A stretch of DNA of 64,000 nt from positions 1-64,000 of the forward strand of contig JAGLXL010000002.1 of assembly GCA_023132895.1 (NCBI GenBank), in the 5' to 3' direction. The DNA comes from Nanobdellota archaeon (GTDB taxonomy: Archaea > Nanobdellota > Nanobdellia > Woesearchaeales > JAGLXL01). The translations under genes were made by a program, and so were the position numbers. Of the stretch, positions 43,343 to 52,291 are shown in pieces (the stretch's first letter is position 1; each line of letters opens with the position of its first letter). Below the pieces are notes generated by a model. The model did not search any database. It was given only the letters and a program-made list of their open reading frames with translations, and was not told the DNA's origin.

Positions 43343-43435
43343 ATTTAAATTAAAAATTGGACCATTTTTAAAGTTTGCTAAATAATAAACAGAAATATAT
43401 TTAAATAGTCTTATTTGAAGGTAAACCGAAGTTAC
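43343..43435. promoter_or_regulatory. Divergent promoter region
   Basis: Contains minus-strand CTTTAAAAA (43365-43373), about 27 nt from gmd, and plus-strand ATATATTTAAAT (43395-43406), about 35 nt from the GT-C gene at 43436. No ORF is seen here. Confidence 0.4.
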
Positions 43436-44857
43436 ATGAAACAGAAACAACTTATTTTTCTTTTATTAATCTTGATTATTTTAGTTGGAGGTTTCCTAAG
43501 ATTTTACCAACTTGACAATGAAAGCCTTTGGCAAGATGAAGGCTTCACTTTAATAGAAGTAGATCAACCATCATTTAAACAAACTTTTAATGCTATCATC
43601 GGCCCCCCAGAAGGAACTCCACCATTATACTTTATCATCCTTCATTTTTGGACCCGTATTTTTGGAACCTCAGAATTTAGTTTAAGATTTCCTTCTGCTA
43701 TTTTTGGCATGGTCTCAATACTTTTAATCTTCCTTATTGGCAAGGAAATATTCAATAAAAAAACTGGACTCATCAGCGCTCTGATAATGTCAGTTTCGAC
43801 AATTCAAATCCTTTATTCACAAGATGCTCGAGCCTATAGCTTATTTGTTATGTTAACGCTAATCTCATTTTTGTTTTATATCAAAACATTAAAATCGAGT
43901 TCGAATAAAAATCTTTTTTTTTACTTAATCTCAACATTATTTTTATTGTACACCCACCACTTTGCTTTGTTTGTTCTATTTGCTCAAAATATAATCTTCT
44001 TTCTGTTCCACAAAGAATTTTATCTCAAAACAAAAAAATGGTTAATCAGCCTTCTAGTCTTAGGAGTATTGTATGTACCAGGAATTTTGATCGTCTTATC
44101 TCAATTCCAGCATAATCAAAAAAGTCTGCAATCAGCATTATCAGGAAAACTTGGTTTACCACTAGTAATAAGCCAATTAGGAATTTTAAATTTCTTATGG
44201 CCAGTTTTAATTATTTTCTTTATTGTTTTAGTTATTTATTATTTTAAAACAAATTTAATTAATTTAATCAAAAAAATTAGGTTTAACGAAAACATCTTTT
44301 TTATCACTATCTCTATCTTTACTTTATCTTATATTTTAATCCTACCTAAATTAATTCACCCTTTTTTCGTTACGCGATTTACTGTGTTTACTTATCCTTT
44401 CTTTTATCTTTTATTCGCTGAGGGATTTAATAAAATGAGAAAAATAAAATTAAAAAAAACCATCTCAGTTTTATTTTTAGTCTTAGTCATCCTTTCACTA
44501 TTTACTTATTATTCAACTCCAAAAAAAGAACAGTGGAAAGAGGCAGTATCTTTCATAGAAGATAAATCGCAACCTAATGAAATGATTATTATCATTGGTG
44601 ACACACACTTTACTATATTTGATTATTACTACTCAAATAAATTAGAAGTAATCAAAGTAAACATTCACATTGATCAGCTTGAAAACCAAAAAGAACTTAA
44701 TAATCTAATTCCACAACTTCAAAATAAGAAAGGTTATTGGTTGGTAGAATCCAACGCTTATAAAACCCAAGGAATTTATCAAAAACACTTCAAAGAAAAT
44801 TTTAACTTAATGAAGGGGGAAAAATTTCTGGATATTGAAGTTTATCATTATATTTAA
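43436..44857 (+). CDS. GT-C membrane glycosyltransferase (ArnT/PMT-like)
   Basis: 473 residues; ATG at 43436. About 10-12 membrane helices. The first loop has ESLWQDEGFTLIEVD (about 26-40), with the catalytic-type Asp-Glu of GT39/GT83 enzymes. A HFWTRIFGTSEFSLRFPSA segment and a positively charged helix follow, and the C-terminal part is a soluble domain of about 110 residues. Such enzymes transfer a sugar from a polyprenyl-phosphate donor to an acceptor outside the cell. Acceptor and donor not deducible. Confidence 0.85.
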   Translation: MKQKQLIFLLLILIILVGGFLRFYQLDNESLWQDEGFTLIEVDQPSFKQTFNAIIGPPEGTPPLYFIILHFWTRIFGTSEFSLRFPSAIFGMVSILLIFLIGKEIFNKKTGLISALIMSVSTIQILYSQDARAYSLFVMLTLISFLFYIKTLKSSSNKNLFFYLISTLFLLYTHHFALFVLFAQNIIFFLFHKEFYLKTKKWLISLLVLGVLYVPGILIVLSQFQHNQKSLQSALSGKLGLPLVISQLGILNFLWPVLIIFFIVLVIYYFKTNLINLIKKIRFNENIFFITISIFTLSYILILPKLIHPFFVTRFTVFTYPFFYLLFAEGFNKMRKIKLKKTISVLFLVLVILSLFTYYSTPKKEQWKEAVSFIEDKSQPNEMIIIIGDTHFTIFDYYYSNKLEVIKVNIHIDQLENQKELNNLIPQLQNKKGYWLVESNAYKTQGIYQKHFKENFNLMKGEKFLDIEVYHYI

Positions 44858-44892
44858 TAACTTTTAAATATAACTAACGCTATTTTTTGTTT

Positions 44893-46809
44893 ATGAGCCT
44901 TATAACTATAATCTTATTTTTCTTGTATACTTGGGGCCTCGGATTTACAGCCACCAGATTCATAAAGAATTCCGACAACTTTCTAGAAAGAAACCTCATG
45001 CGCGTCGGTATCGGCCTGGGAATCTTCCCTGTCCTGACTGTTATTCTCAATCTCTTCCATATACCTCTTGACTGGAAAATATTTTTCTCGTTTTCATTAA
45101 TAATCCCGATTATTTCTTTGATTCTTTTAATCAAAAATAAACAAATAAAATTTCCTCAAAAATTAAAAGTTACTAAATCCACAATTTTCATCTTAGTTGT
45201 TCTTCTCTTATTTCTGGCCACCTTCTTTATGTATCATAAAGGTGCTTTTGCTTATCCTTATCTTGAGAATGATGATCCCTGGGAACACGCTAAGGGTATA
45301 AAGTATGTGTCTATAGAAAAAACAGCAGAAACTCCTCAAACTGAAGGAAAATTAAGATTTTTTGGTTATCTCGATCCATACCCCCCAGGGTACGAAGTAT
45401 TAATGGGGGTCTTACATCAAACTTCTCCTTCATTAAACTGGACCATGAAATTCTTCAATGCCCTGATAATCTCCTTAGGAATCATCTTTTTTTATTTCTT
45501 TGCCAGAACATTCATCGGCGACCGAAAAAAAGCTTTATTTTCTACTTTTGTCCTTGCTACCATTCCTTGTTACTTGAGCCATTTTATTTGGGCCCACAGC
45601 TTAATTCCAACTCTTTTTTTAGTTGCCATGTACTCTTTAGAGAGGATAAAATTTGATAAAAAATGGATTATCCCTGGAATCCTCGTTATTGCAGGTATCT
45701 GTCTCACACATATGCTCCAACCAATCAAACTTGCCATCTTATTTTTTCTTTATTTTATCATTAAAAGCATTTTCCAAAAAAAATTCCTTAAAACAGAATT
45801 TTTTACTATAGTTGGAGGATATTTGCTCTCTTTTTTATGGTGGGCTTTTAAATGGAATGACATGTGGGGAGTTAGATTAAAAGGATATTTTGGAGATCAA
45901 GGCGTCCAAATTGCTCAGGAAGGAGGATTTAAATTAACTAAAAAAATATTAACTTCATTACCTAAAATTTTTAGTGCAGAAGGGGGTACTGCTACTAGAG
46001 CTTATTCTTTCAATGATTTTTTTATTGCCAAATCACAAAATATGATTAATAATCCTATTGGTATAGGTATTGCCATCAGTATTTTAACTGTTCTTGGTTT
46101 GATTTACATGATATTCAAATTCAAACCACTCGCTGAAAAAAGAAATCATTGGCTCGCCATCAGTTTAGCTTGGTTTATTTTTCTCTTTTTATTTGTCAAC
46201 AGCGTAACCTTCCATCTACCCATTGGTTTTGGTGCTTTCAGAATGTGGATGCTTCTTGCCATTCCCATTTCTTTACTAGCCAGTCAAGGAGCTTGGTTCC
46301 TAATAACTTTAGGTAAAAAAATCAAGATAAATAAAAGTATTATATTAATTATTTTAATTATAGGTATTCTTCTCACTTCAGGTTATCAAAAATACTCAGT
46401 TAATACTGCCATATGGCCTCCAGGAAAATCATGGGTTTCTTATGATGAACTAAACGGGTGGAGTTGGATGAAAGATAATTTACCAATAGATACCCAAGTA
46501 TATTCTTATAGTGATTCAGCAAGAGTGCTGGGATTCGATAAATTTGCTTGCGTCTGGTGCGAAGATTTTATTAATTATAATCAAGATGTTATAGAAAAAA
46601 ATATTACTAATGTTCATCAATGGTTAAAAACAAATAAATATGAATATTTAATTTTTAGCGGCAAAGATTTTAAACGTTTTGGCAGAACTTATGGCGAAGA
46701 AAATGCTACAACCATGCTTAACCAAAGAATTAATGAAGCAACAGCTATGCCAAATAAATTTAAATTAGTTCATCAAACCCAGGGCTTTATTCTGTTTAAA
46801 ATATTATAA
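44893..46809 (+). CDS. Large GT-C-type membrane protein, possibly oligosaccharyltransferase-like
   Basis: 638 residues; ATG at 44893, with a TATA box near 44861-44874 implying a leaderless start. About 12 membrane helices then a soluble C-terminal domain (about 520-638). Loop 1 has LENDDPWEHAKGIKYVSIEK (about 116-135), an Asp-rich acceptor or metal-binding loop. The C-terminal half contains WSWMKDNLPIDTQVYSYSD (about 525-543), loosely like the WWDxG region of STT3/AglB, but the motif itself is absent. So it is called GT-C with unknown acceptor. The flippase gene follows 2 nt later. Confidence 0.75.
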   Translation: MSLITIILFFLYTWGLGFTATRFIKNSDNFLERNLMRVGIGLGIFPVLTVILNLFHIPLDWKIFFSFSLIIPIISLILLIKNKQIKFPQKLKVTKSTIFILVVLLLFLATFFMYHKGAFAYPYLENDDPWEHAKGIKYVSIEKTAETPQTEGKLRFFGYLDPYPPGYEVLMGVLHQTSPSLNWTMKFFNALIISLGIIFFYFFARTFIGDRKKALFSTFVLATIPCYLSHFIWAHSLIPTLFLVAMYSLERIKFDKKWIIPGILVIAGICLTHMLQPIKLAILFFLYFIIKSIFQKKFLKTEFFTIVGGYLLSFLWWAFKWNDMWGVRLKGYFGDQGVQIAQEGGFKLTKKILTSLPKIFSAEGGTATRAYSFNDFFIAKSQNMINNPIGIGIAISILTVLGLIYMIFKFKPLAEKRNHWLAISLAWFIFLFLFVNSVTFHLPIGFGAFRMWMLLAIPISLLASQGAWFLITLGKKIKINKSIILIILIIGILLTSGYQKYSVNTAIWPPGKSWVSYDELNGWSWMKDNLPIDTQVYSYSDSARVLGFDKFACVWCEDFINYNQDVIEKNITNVHQWLKTNKYEYLIFSGKDFKRFGRTYGEENATTMLNQRINEATAMPNKFKLVHQTQGFILFKIL

Positions 46810-46811
46810 AA

Positions 46812-48296
46812 ATGACTAATTACACTAGGAAAGCAATCAAAGGGGTAGGTTACGTTTTTATCTTAACCCTTCTTGCTTCATTTTTAGCTTATTTAATCCG
46901 AGTTTTTTTAGCCAGGGAATTGTCTGTTTCTGATTATGGTCTCTTCTGGGCAGCTTTTACCTTTATGATGTTTTTTTTAATATTCAGAGAAATTGGCCTT
47001 ACTTCTGCCCAAACTAAATACATCGCCGAGTATTATGGAAAAAAAGATTATTCTAAAATTAAGACATTAATCGTTTCATCGTTTATTTTCAAATTTATAT
47101 CATCTTCCTTCTTAATTTGTTTCCTTATTCTTAGCGCCAGATTTCTTTCAATACATTTTTTCAAATCTCCTATTTCCTACTATATTCTGATTAATCTATC
47201 CTTATATGTGTTATTTTCTTTGTTATGTAACCACATGCATAGTATATTAGTTGGTTTCCAAAAAGTAAAATGGTTTTCATTAACAGAACCATTAAGGTTA
47301 GGGTTTGCTTTACTCTTTTCTTTCATATTCTTCCAATTTAATTTAGGCATTATGGCCCCCATTTTTGGATTTATAATAGGAGTCATTCTAACATGTATTG
47401 TTTTATTTACAGGATTATTAAGATATCTCTTTATTTTGAAATACCCAATCAAAGATTTTTGGGGTACAACAAGACAACTTTTTAAATTTGGAATTCCTGT
47501 TATCTTCAGGGGTGTTGGAGGAAAAGTAATATCTCATTTTGACGTTTTAATACTAACTTATTTAGTCTCTTTGAAAGAAGTTGGAATATACACTGCTATT
47601 TTACCAACAGCTTTATTATTTTTATTTTTCCCAAGAGCGATTACAGCTATTCTTTTTCCCATGATTTCAGAATTACAAGGAAAAAATGATTATAAAAAAA
47701 TCTCAGAAGGAATGAGTTTAATATACACTTACTCCTTTGTATTAATCATTCCTTTGATCACATCTATTTTTGTTTTTTCAGATTTTTTTATTAACATTTT
47801 ATTTGGAATTGAATACAGCGTAGGTGTATTCCCATTTAGGATTTTGATAATTGGTGTGTTGGGTTATGTAGTTGCTGCAATCAACAACTCAGCTATTAGT
47901 GGTATAGGAAAGCCAGCAGTTGTCACAAAAATAATTTTATTTGCCGCCTTAATTAACCTTATTCTTAACTTGATTTTAATTCCTTTTTTAGGAATTGTTG
48001 GAGCAGCAGTCGCCACAACTTCAAGCTACATTATAGTCCTGATCTTATCAACGTCTTGGCTTGTAAAATATATCAAATTAAAATCACCTTTATTTAAGTG
48101 GACCAAACTAGCAATTATAGCTTTAATTTTTGGTTTTTTAATCTATTTTATCAAAGACTTTTTCCCATTCCATCCAACATTTGGGATGTTAATCGGTATT
48201 GGCCTTTCTTTTTTAGTCTATGTACTTCTAATTTTTAAATTTAAAATAGTAACTACAAAAAACATAAAAATAATTATTAAAAGGGTTATTAATTAA
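46812..48296 (+). CDS. Wzx-type polysaccharide flippase
   Basis: 494 residues with about 14 membrane helices, MATE/MOP superfamily. N-terminal GVGYVFILTLLASFLAYLIRVFLARELSVSDYGLF pattern (about 9-43, shortened here), then SLTEPLRLGFALLFSFIFFQ and a FGIPVIFRGVGGKVISHFDVL segment, and a repeat half with INNSAISGIGKPAVVTKI. Wzx proteins move lipid-linked oligosaccharide units to the outer face, so this is the export step of the island. Overlaps the convergent CDP-alcohol transferase gene by 4 nt. Confidence 0.9.
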   Translation: MTNYTRKAIKGVGYVFILTLLASFLAYLIRVFLARELSVSDYGLFWAAFTFMMFFLIFREIGLTSAQTKYIAEYYGKKDYSKIKTLIVSSFIFKFISSSFLICFLILSARFLSIHFFKSPISYYILINLSLYVLFSLLCNHMHSILVGFQKVKWFSLTEPLRLGFALLFSFIFFQFNLGIMAPIFGFIIGVILTCIVLFTGLLRYLFILKYPIKDFWGTTRQLFKFGIPVIFRGVGGKVISHFDVLILTYLVSLKEVGIYTAILPTALLFLFFPRAITAILFPMISELQGKNDYKKISEGMSLIYTYSFVLIIPLITSIFVFSDFFINILFGIEYSVGVFPFRILIIGVLGYVVAAINNSAISGIGKPAVVTKIILFAALINLILNLILIPFLGIVGAAVATTSSYIIVLILSTSWLVKYIKLKSPLFKWTKLAIIALIFGFLIYFIKDFFPFHPTFGMLIGIGLSFLVYVLLIFKFKIVTTKNIKIIIKRVIN

Positions 48297-49111
48297 AGTT
48301 TATTCTTTAATTTAGATGTTGCTTGCATCCTTCTAATAAAAACAATTGGACCTATAATTGCCGACAAAATAAGAAATAAAAATCTCCAATTGATTAAAAG
48401 AGAGAAACCCAAGATCCCCATACTAATTGGTCTAAAAATTAAATCTAACATTGTTACTCCTAAAACCATAAAAGCGAAACCATCAAACCCTAACATCCTC
48501 CCTAACGCATATTTAAAGGAAGAGGGATTGGTTTTTTTAGAAGATTTCAATTTTTCTAATAGCTCCTTTTTATTTTCAAATAAAGCAAATTGATTCAAAA
48601 GGAAATTTTTCAAAGCATTGGACAACGAACTTAATAAAAATGATATCAAGGCAATAAAACCAAAGAAAAAAACCAATAAATTTCCTACAGAATTATAAAT
48701 GCCGTAAGTAATGCCCATATAAAAAGCTGCAATAACCACTCCATGAGCCAATAAATCAAAGTATTTTCCGATTGGTGATGCTTCTTTCCTATATCTGGCA
48801 ATTTCACCATCAACAGCATCTAAAAAATGAAACAGTTGTAGCAACAAAAATCCTCCAACCCACCATAAAGGATGGGCAAAAGAAAAAGCCACACCGACCA
48901 ATACCCCCACCACCATCGACAAAACTGAAACTTGATTGCTTGTGATTGGAGTATATAAAAAGGGTTTTGTGATATAAATCGAAACTAACCTTAAAAATCT
49001 ATCATAAAAATACTCTTCAACAGGTTTTGAGGTGTTTTCTTTGCCTTTTTTATCGTACAAATAGGATCTTTTTTGACATATTTTCCTTAATTCTTTGATA
49101 GATTCAACCAT
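48293..49111 (-). CDS. CDP-alcohol phosphatidyltransferase-family enzyme, one catalytic Asp changed to His
   Basis: 272 residues; ATG at 49111. About 6 membrane helices. The signature D-xx-DG-xx-AR-x8-G-xxx-D-xxx-D is present as DAVDGEIARYRKEASPIGKYFDLLAH (shown split: DAVDGEIARYRKE / GKYFDLLAH), so three of four Asp are kept and the fourth is His. The enzyme moves a phospho-alcohol from a CDP-alcohol to an acceptor lipid or sugar. The next-door divergent pair (PLP enzyme and cytidylyltransferase-SerK fusion) could make its CDP-alcohol. Soluble N-terminal extension of about 60 residues. Confidence 0.85.
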   Translation of the reverse strand: MVESIKELRKICQKRSYLYDKKGKENTSKPVEEYFYDRFLRLVSIYITKPFLYTPITSNQVSVLSMVVGVLVGVAFSFAHPLWWVGGFLLLQLFHFLDAVDGEIARYRKEASPIGKYFDLLAHGVVIAAFYMGITYGIYNSVGNLLVFFFGFIALISFLLSSLSNALKNFLLNQFALFENKKELLEKLKSSKKTNPSSFKYALGRMLGFDGFAFMVLGVTMLDLIFRPISMGILGFSLLINWRFLFLILSAIIGPIVFIRRMQATSKLKNKL

Positions 49112-49214
49112 AATCAAAAATTCATAAAATCAATTTATAAAAGTTGCGAAACATAAATTAAAATAGAATGTAAATAGATAAGATTTAAATAGTGAAAATT
49201 AGCTTTTTTATAAA

Positions 49215-50159
49215 ATGCAAAAAGAATTGGTTCAACATATGGTAGATGGTTCAGAAGATTTTTACTTTATGATTAACCCTTATTTTCCCACCCTAGAGAT
49301 GATTGATGAACTTAACCAAAATATGATTCACCTCATTAGATATTATCCTTCAAATCAAAAAACAATCTCTGAAAAAATAAAAAGATTAGAAAACATCAAT
49401 CTTCCTCTGATTGCAGTTAATGGCAGTTGTGAAGCCATTAGGATTTTTCTTCAAAATTATTCTAAGAAAGCCCTGGTCACTGTCCCAAACTTCAACGAGT
49501 GGGAAATCACTAACCATATACCTATCAGATACGACGCCACTCAAGAAGAGATTAAACAGGCAATTTCTCAAAACAATGTTGATACTGTTTGCATCTGTAA
49601 TCCTAATAATCCCGCTGGCCACTATCGTGAGGATATAGAAGAAATGGCAACCCAATTTCCAAATATTAATTTTGCCATTGACATCAGCTTTATCGATTTT
49701 GTCGACAAAAAGATTCCAGCCTTGCCCCAAGGAAAGAATATTGTTCTCTTCAAAAGTCTGGGAAAAAATTACGGTTTCTGTGGTATCAGATTAGGTTATA
49801 TCGCTTCTGAGAATCGAAAATTAATTGATGATATGGTCAAAAAAATACCTATTTGGAATATCAACTCGGTTGCTGAATTTCTCATAGATCTTGCCATCAA
49901 AAATAGGGGTGAATATGAAGAATCCAGAATAAAAATTATTGAAGGAACACAGAATATGTATCAATTTCTAAAAAAGTTTGATTTTCTCAAAGTTTTCCCC
50001 ACTAAAGCTAACTTTATCATGGTCAAATCAGAAAAACCTCTTAATTTTAGGGTTAAGTGTTGTGATAACAAAACAGGCTTAGATAGAACTTATTACAGAT
50101 TTGCTTATAATCCTAATTTTGAATTGTTGGAAAAGTTCCTGAAAAATAAAGGTGATTAA
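49215..50159 (+). CDS. CobD/HisC-like PLP aminotransferase/decarboxylase
   Basis: 314 residues, shorter than typical HisC (about 350). Fold-type I aspartate-aminotransferase family: NGSCEAIRIFL (about 70-80), CNPNNPAGHYRED (about 133-145), AIDISFIDF (about 155-163), and the PLP Lys in FKSLGKNYGFCGIRLGY (about 180-196, Lys about 185). In this group HisC uses histidinol phosphate, CobD decarboxylates L-threonine phosphate, and some relatives decarboxylate O-phosphoserine to phosphoethanolamine. The next gene, 2 nt on, carries a serine-kinase-like domain, so O-phosphoserine decarboxylation is the most economical guess. Confidence 0.82.
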   Translation: MQKELVQHMVDGSEDFYFMINPYFPTLEMIDELNQNMIHLIRYYPSNQKTISEKIKRLENINLPLIAVNGSCEAIRIFLQNYSKKALVTVPNFNEWEITNHIPIRYDATQEEIKQAISQNNVDTVCICNPNNPAGHYREDIEEMATQFPNINFAIDISFIDFVDKKIPALPQGKNIVLFKSLGKNYGFCGIRLGYIASENRKLIDDMVKKIPIWNINSVAEFLIDLAIKNRGEYEESRIKIIEGTQNMYQFLKKFDFLKVFPTKANFIMVKSEKPLNFRVKCCDNKTGLDRTYYRFAYNPNFELLEKFLKNKGD

Positions 50160-50161
50160 AA

Positions 50162-51535
50162 GTGTCTGCAATAGAAAGGGCGATTATTTTAGTGGCAGGG
50201 ATGGGAAGCAGATTAGAACCAATAACCAATACAGTACCCAAATGTTTAGTTAGAGTAAAGGAAAAGCCAATTTTAGTTAATTCTCTGGATAATCTAGCAA
50301 AAATAGGGATTAAGGAAGTTATAATTGTGATTGGTCATTTAGGGGAAAAAATAAGAAATGAAATAGGTGACCAATACAAAGGGATGAAGGTGATTTATAT
50401 AGAAAATAAGTTTTATGATAAGACCAATAATATGTATTCTTTATGGTTGGCTCGGGAATATCTGGAGAAAGGGGTAGTGCTATTGGAAGGAGATACTTTT
50501 TTTGGAGAAGTGTTGTTGAGAAAAGTAATAGAAACGGACAATAGGTCCTACTGGGCTGGCGATAAATTTAGCTTATTTAGAGATGGGTGTATGTTAACAT
50601 CAGGGAATGATGGGAGCATAAAAAAAATAGAGATTATCAGAGGAAAGGCAGGCCAAGAAAGAGAATTTGAGGATCATCATCATAAATCAGGAGATATCAT
50701 TAAAATTATGCCTGAATTAGGGGTTTTGTTATCAGAATGGTTGGATAAAGAAGTTAAAGAAGGGAATGTCAATATTTATTATGATTTGGTTCTGGCTAAA
50801 TATTTACAAGAAGGGCAGATATTTGTGTGTGATATCAACGGATTGAAGTGGATGGAGATTGATGACCACGAGGATTTGAGAAGAGCAGAGAACATGTTTG
50901 GAGAGTTGGTTGGCAGTGTTTTTGAAAGAAAATATGAGATAGTTCCTATCGAAAGGTTAAAACCTCTAGAAAAAGTTTTTCCAAATCATCTAAAGAACTT
51001 GAATAAGTTGATTTTAGATGATGGAGTGATCAAGGCCCCTTTGCTAGCTGACCGAGAGACAGGAATTGTTTTGGATGGAAGTCATAGATATATTTTCTTT
51101 TTGATGCATGGATACAAAAAAGTACCAGTACATTTTGTGAGCTACCAAGATGAGAACATCAGAGTAGGAACGCATTTGCTGCATCGGCATTTAATTGTAG
51201 GTAAGACTAATATTTCAAAGGCAGAAGTGATAGAAAGAGGATTAAGTGGCAATATCTTTGCACCAAGAATAACCAGACATTTTTTTCCTTTCAGAAAAAT
51301 TGACGATGCTGATATTCCATTAACAGAGCTTAAAAAGGGAGAACCTATCGACGTTTCCAAATACATAGAAAACGCCACAGTTCAGGACGAAATTATTCAC
51401 AATGAAAAGTTCATCGAAGAAATAAATCAAGAAGTAGATGAAACTCTCAATTATCTCTATGAAGCTAGAGAAGTCAAAGAATACCTTAAGTTTCAAGTCA
51501 AAGAGATGAAGAAAAAAGAACAAATCAAATCATAG
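50162..51535 (+). CDS. Fusion of a cytidylyltransferase-like domain and a SerK/ParB-like serine-kinase domain
   Basis: 457 residues from a GTG. Residues 1-245 are a nucleotidyltransferase like LicC and alcohol-phosphate cytidylyltransferases (AIILVAGMGSRLEPITN, CLVRVKEKPIL, LLEGDTFFG, WMEIDDHEDL). Residues about 255-395 match the ParB/Srx-fold of ADP-dependent serine kinase SerK and SbnI (VPIERLKPLEK, LDGSHRYIF near 303, and a terminal PRITRHFFPFRKID close to the SerK ending TTRHVLPFN). The N-terminal three quarters are purine/G-rich, the 3' end C-rich, suggesting mixed origin. Predicted roles: phosphorylate serine and activate phosphoethanolamine as CDP-ethanolamine. A Glu-rich tail ends it. 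Confidence 0.85.
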   Translation: MSAIERAIILVAGMGSRLEPITNTVPKCLVRVKEKPILVNSLDNLAKIGIKEVIIVIGHLGEKIRNEIGDQYKGMKVIYIENKFYDKTNNMYSLWLAREYLEKGVVLLEGDTFFGEVLLRKVIETDNRSYWAGDKFSLFRDGCMLTSGNDGSIKKIEIIRGKAGQEREFEDHHHKSGDIIKIMPELGVLLSEWLDKEVKEGNVNIYYDLVLAKYLQEGQIFVCDINGLKWMEIDDHEDLRRAENMFGELVGSVFERKYEIVPIERLKPLEKVFPNHLKNLNKLILDDGVIKAPLLADRETGIVLDGSHRYIFFLMHGYKKVPVHFVSYQDENIRVGTHLLHRHLIVGKTNISKAEVIERGLSGNIFAPRITRHFFPFRKIDDADIPLTELKKGEPIDVSKYIENATVQDEIIHNEKFIEEINQEVDETLNYLYEAREVKEYLKFQVKEMKKKEQIKS

Positions 51536-52291
51536 TTTTTTTAAGTATTCAACATTCTTAACATCCTCAGTTAATGAAAAAAAATTCCTTTTAGGGGTTT
51601 CTAAAGTCACCATCTTAGCTTCACTCTCTTCAATACACCTCTTCAAGAATTTTAAATCAAAATTGCCTTTTCCCAAGGATAAGTGTTCATCTTCCCCATT
51701 ACCCGTATTTCCATCACTAATATGGAATAATTTTGGATTTAATTGAAGTAGTTGTTTAATATAATGTTTATAATCTAAATTTTGGCTAATAGCTGATTTA
51801 ATTGCATGAGCAAGGTCTAAGCAAAAGTTAAAATCACCAGATTGGATAATTTCCTTTATTTCATCCAAATTAAAACCAATAAGAATTTCTTTATTCAAAC
51901 CGATTTTTGGCATATTTTCGATAAGAATTTTATTACTACCAAGTTCATTAAGTTGCGTAATTGTTGATCTTATATCACCACCAACACCAGGGTGTAAAAT
52001 AATAAATTTTGAATCAAAAAAATCAGCAACTTTTTTGACTTCCTGAAAAATTTTTTTATTGTTCTCTTTTAAATTGAATTTTGATAAATTGAAATTATGT
52101 TGAAAATGAGGGGCATGGATAATGATTGAAAAACCTTTCAACGCCGTTAGTTTATTTGCATCGAAAGATTCTGGTACTACATATAGCTCAATATACTGAA
52201 ACAAATCTTTTTCAATGAGTTCTCTCGCCTTTTTAAACAACCTATTATTTGTAGACCACAATTTAAGACCATAGTCAATTTTATTCGCCAT
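51530..52291 (-). CDS. Xylose isomerase-like TIM-barrel protein
   Basis: 253 residues. AP-endonuclease-2/xylose-isomerase superfamily: IIIHAPHFQHNF (about 54-65), FIILHPGVGGDI, ILIENMPKIG (about 122-131), CLDLAHAIKS (about 156-165) and HISDGNTGNGEDEHLSLGKG (about 190-209) provide the metal-binding His/Glu/Asp set. Such proteins isomerise or epimerise sugars, or act on abasic DNA; the genomic setting favours sugar metabolism. Ends convergently with the fusion gene (6-nt overlap). Overlaps the folD gene by 11 nt. Confidence 0.82.
   Translation of the reverse strand: MANKIDYGLKLWSTNNRLFKKARELIEKDLFQYIELYVVPESFDANKLTALKGFSIIIHAPHFQHNFNLSKFNLKENNKKIFQEVKKVADFFDSKFIILHPGVGGDIRSTITQLNELGSNKILIENMPKIGLNKEILIGFNLDEIKEIIQSGDFNFCLDLAHAIKSAISQNLDYKHYIKQLLQLNPKLFHISDGNTGNGEDEHLSLGKGNFDLKFLKRCIEESEAKMVTLETPKRNFFSLTEDVKNVEYLKKL

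Noticed and set aside
44893-46809. Calling this gene AglB/STT3
   Set aside because: No WWDxG motif is visible; only the general GT-C layout and an Asp-rich first loop support a relationship.
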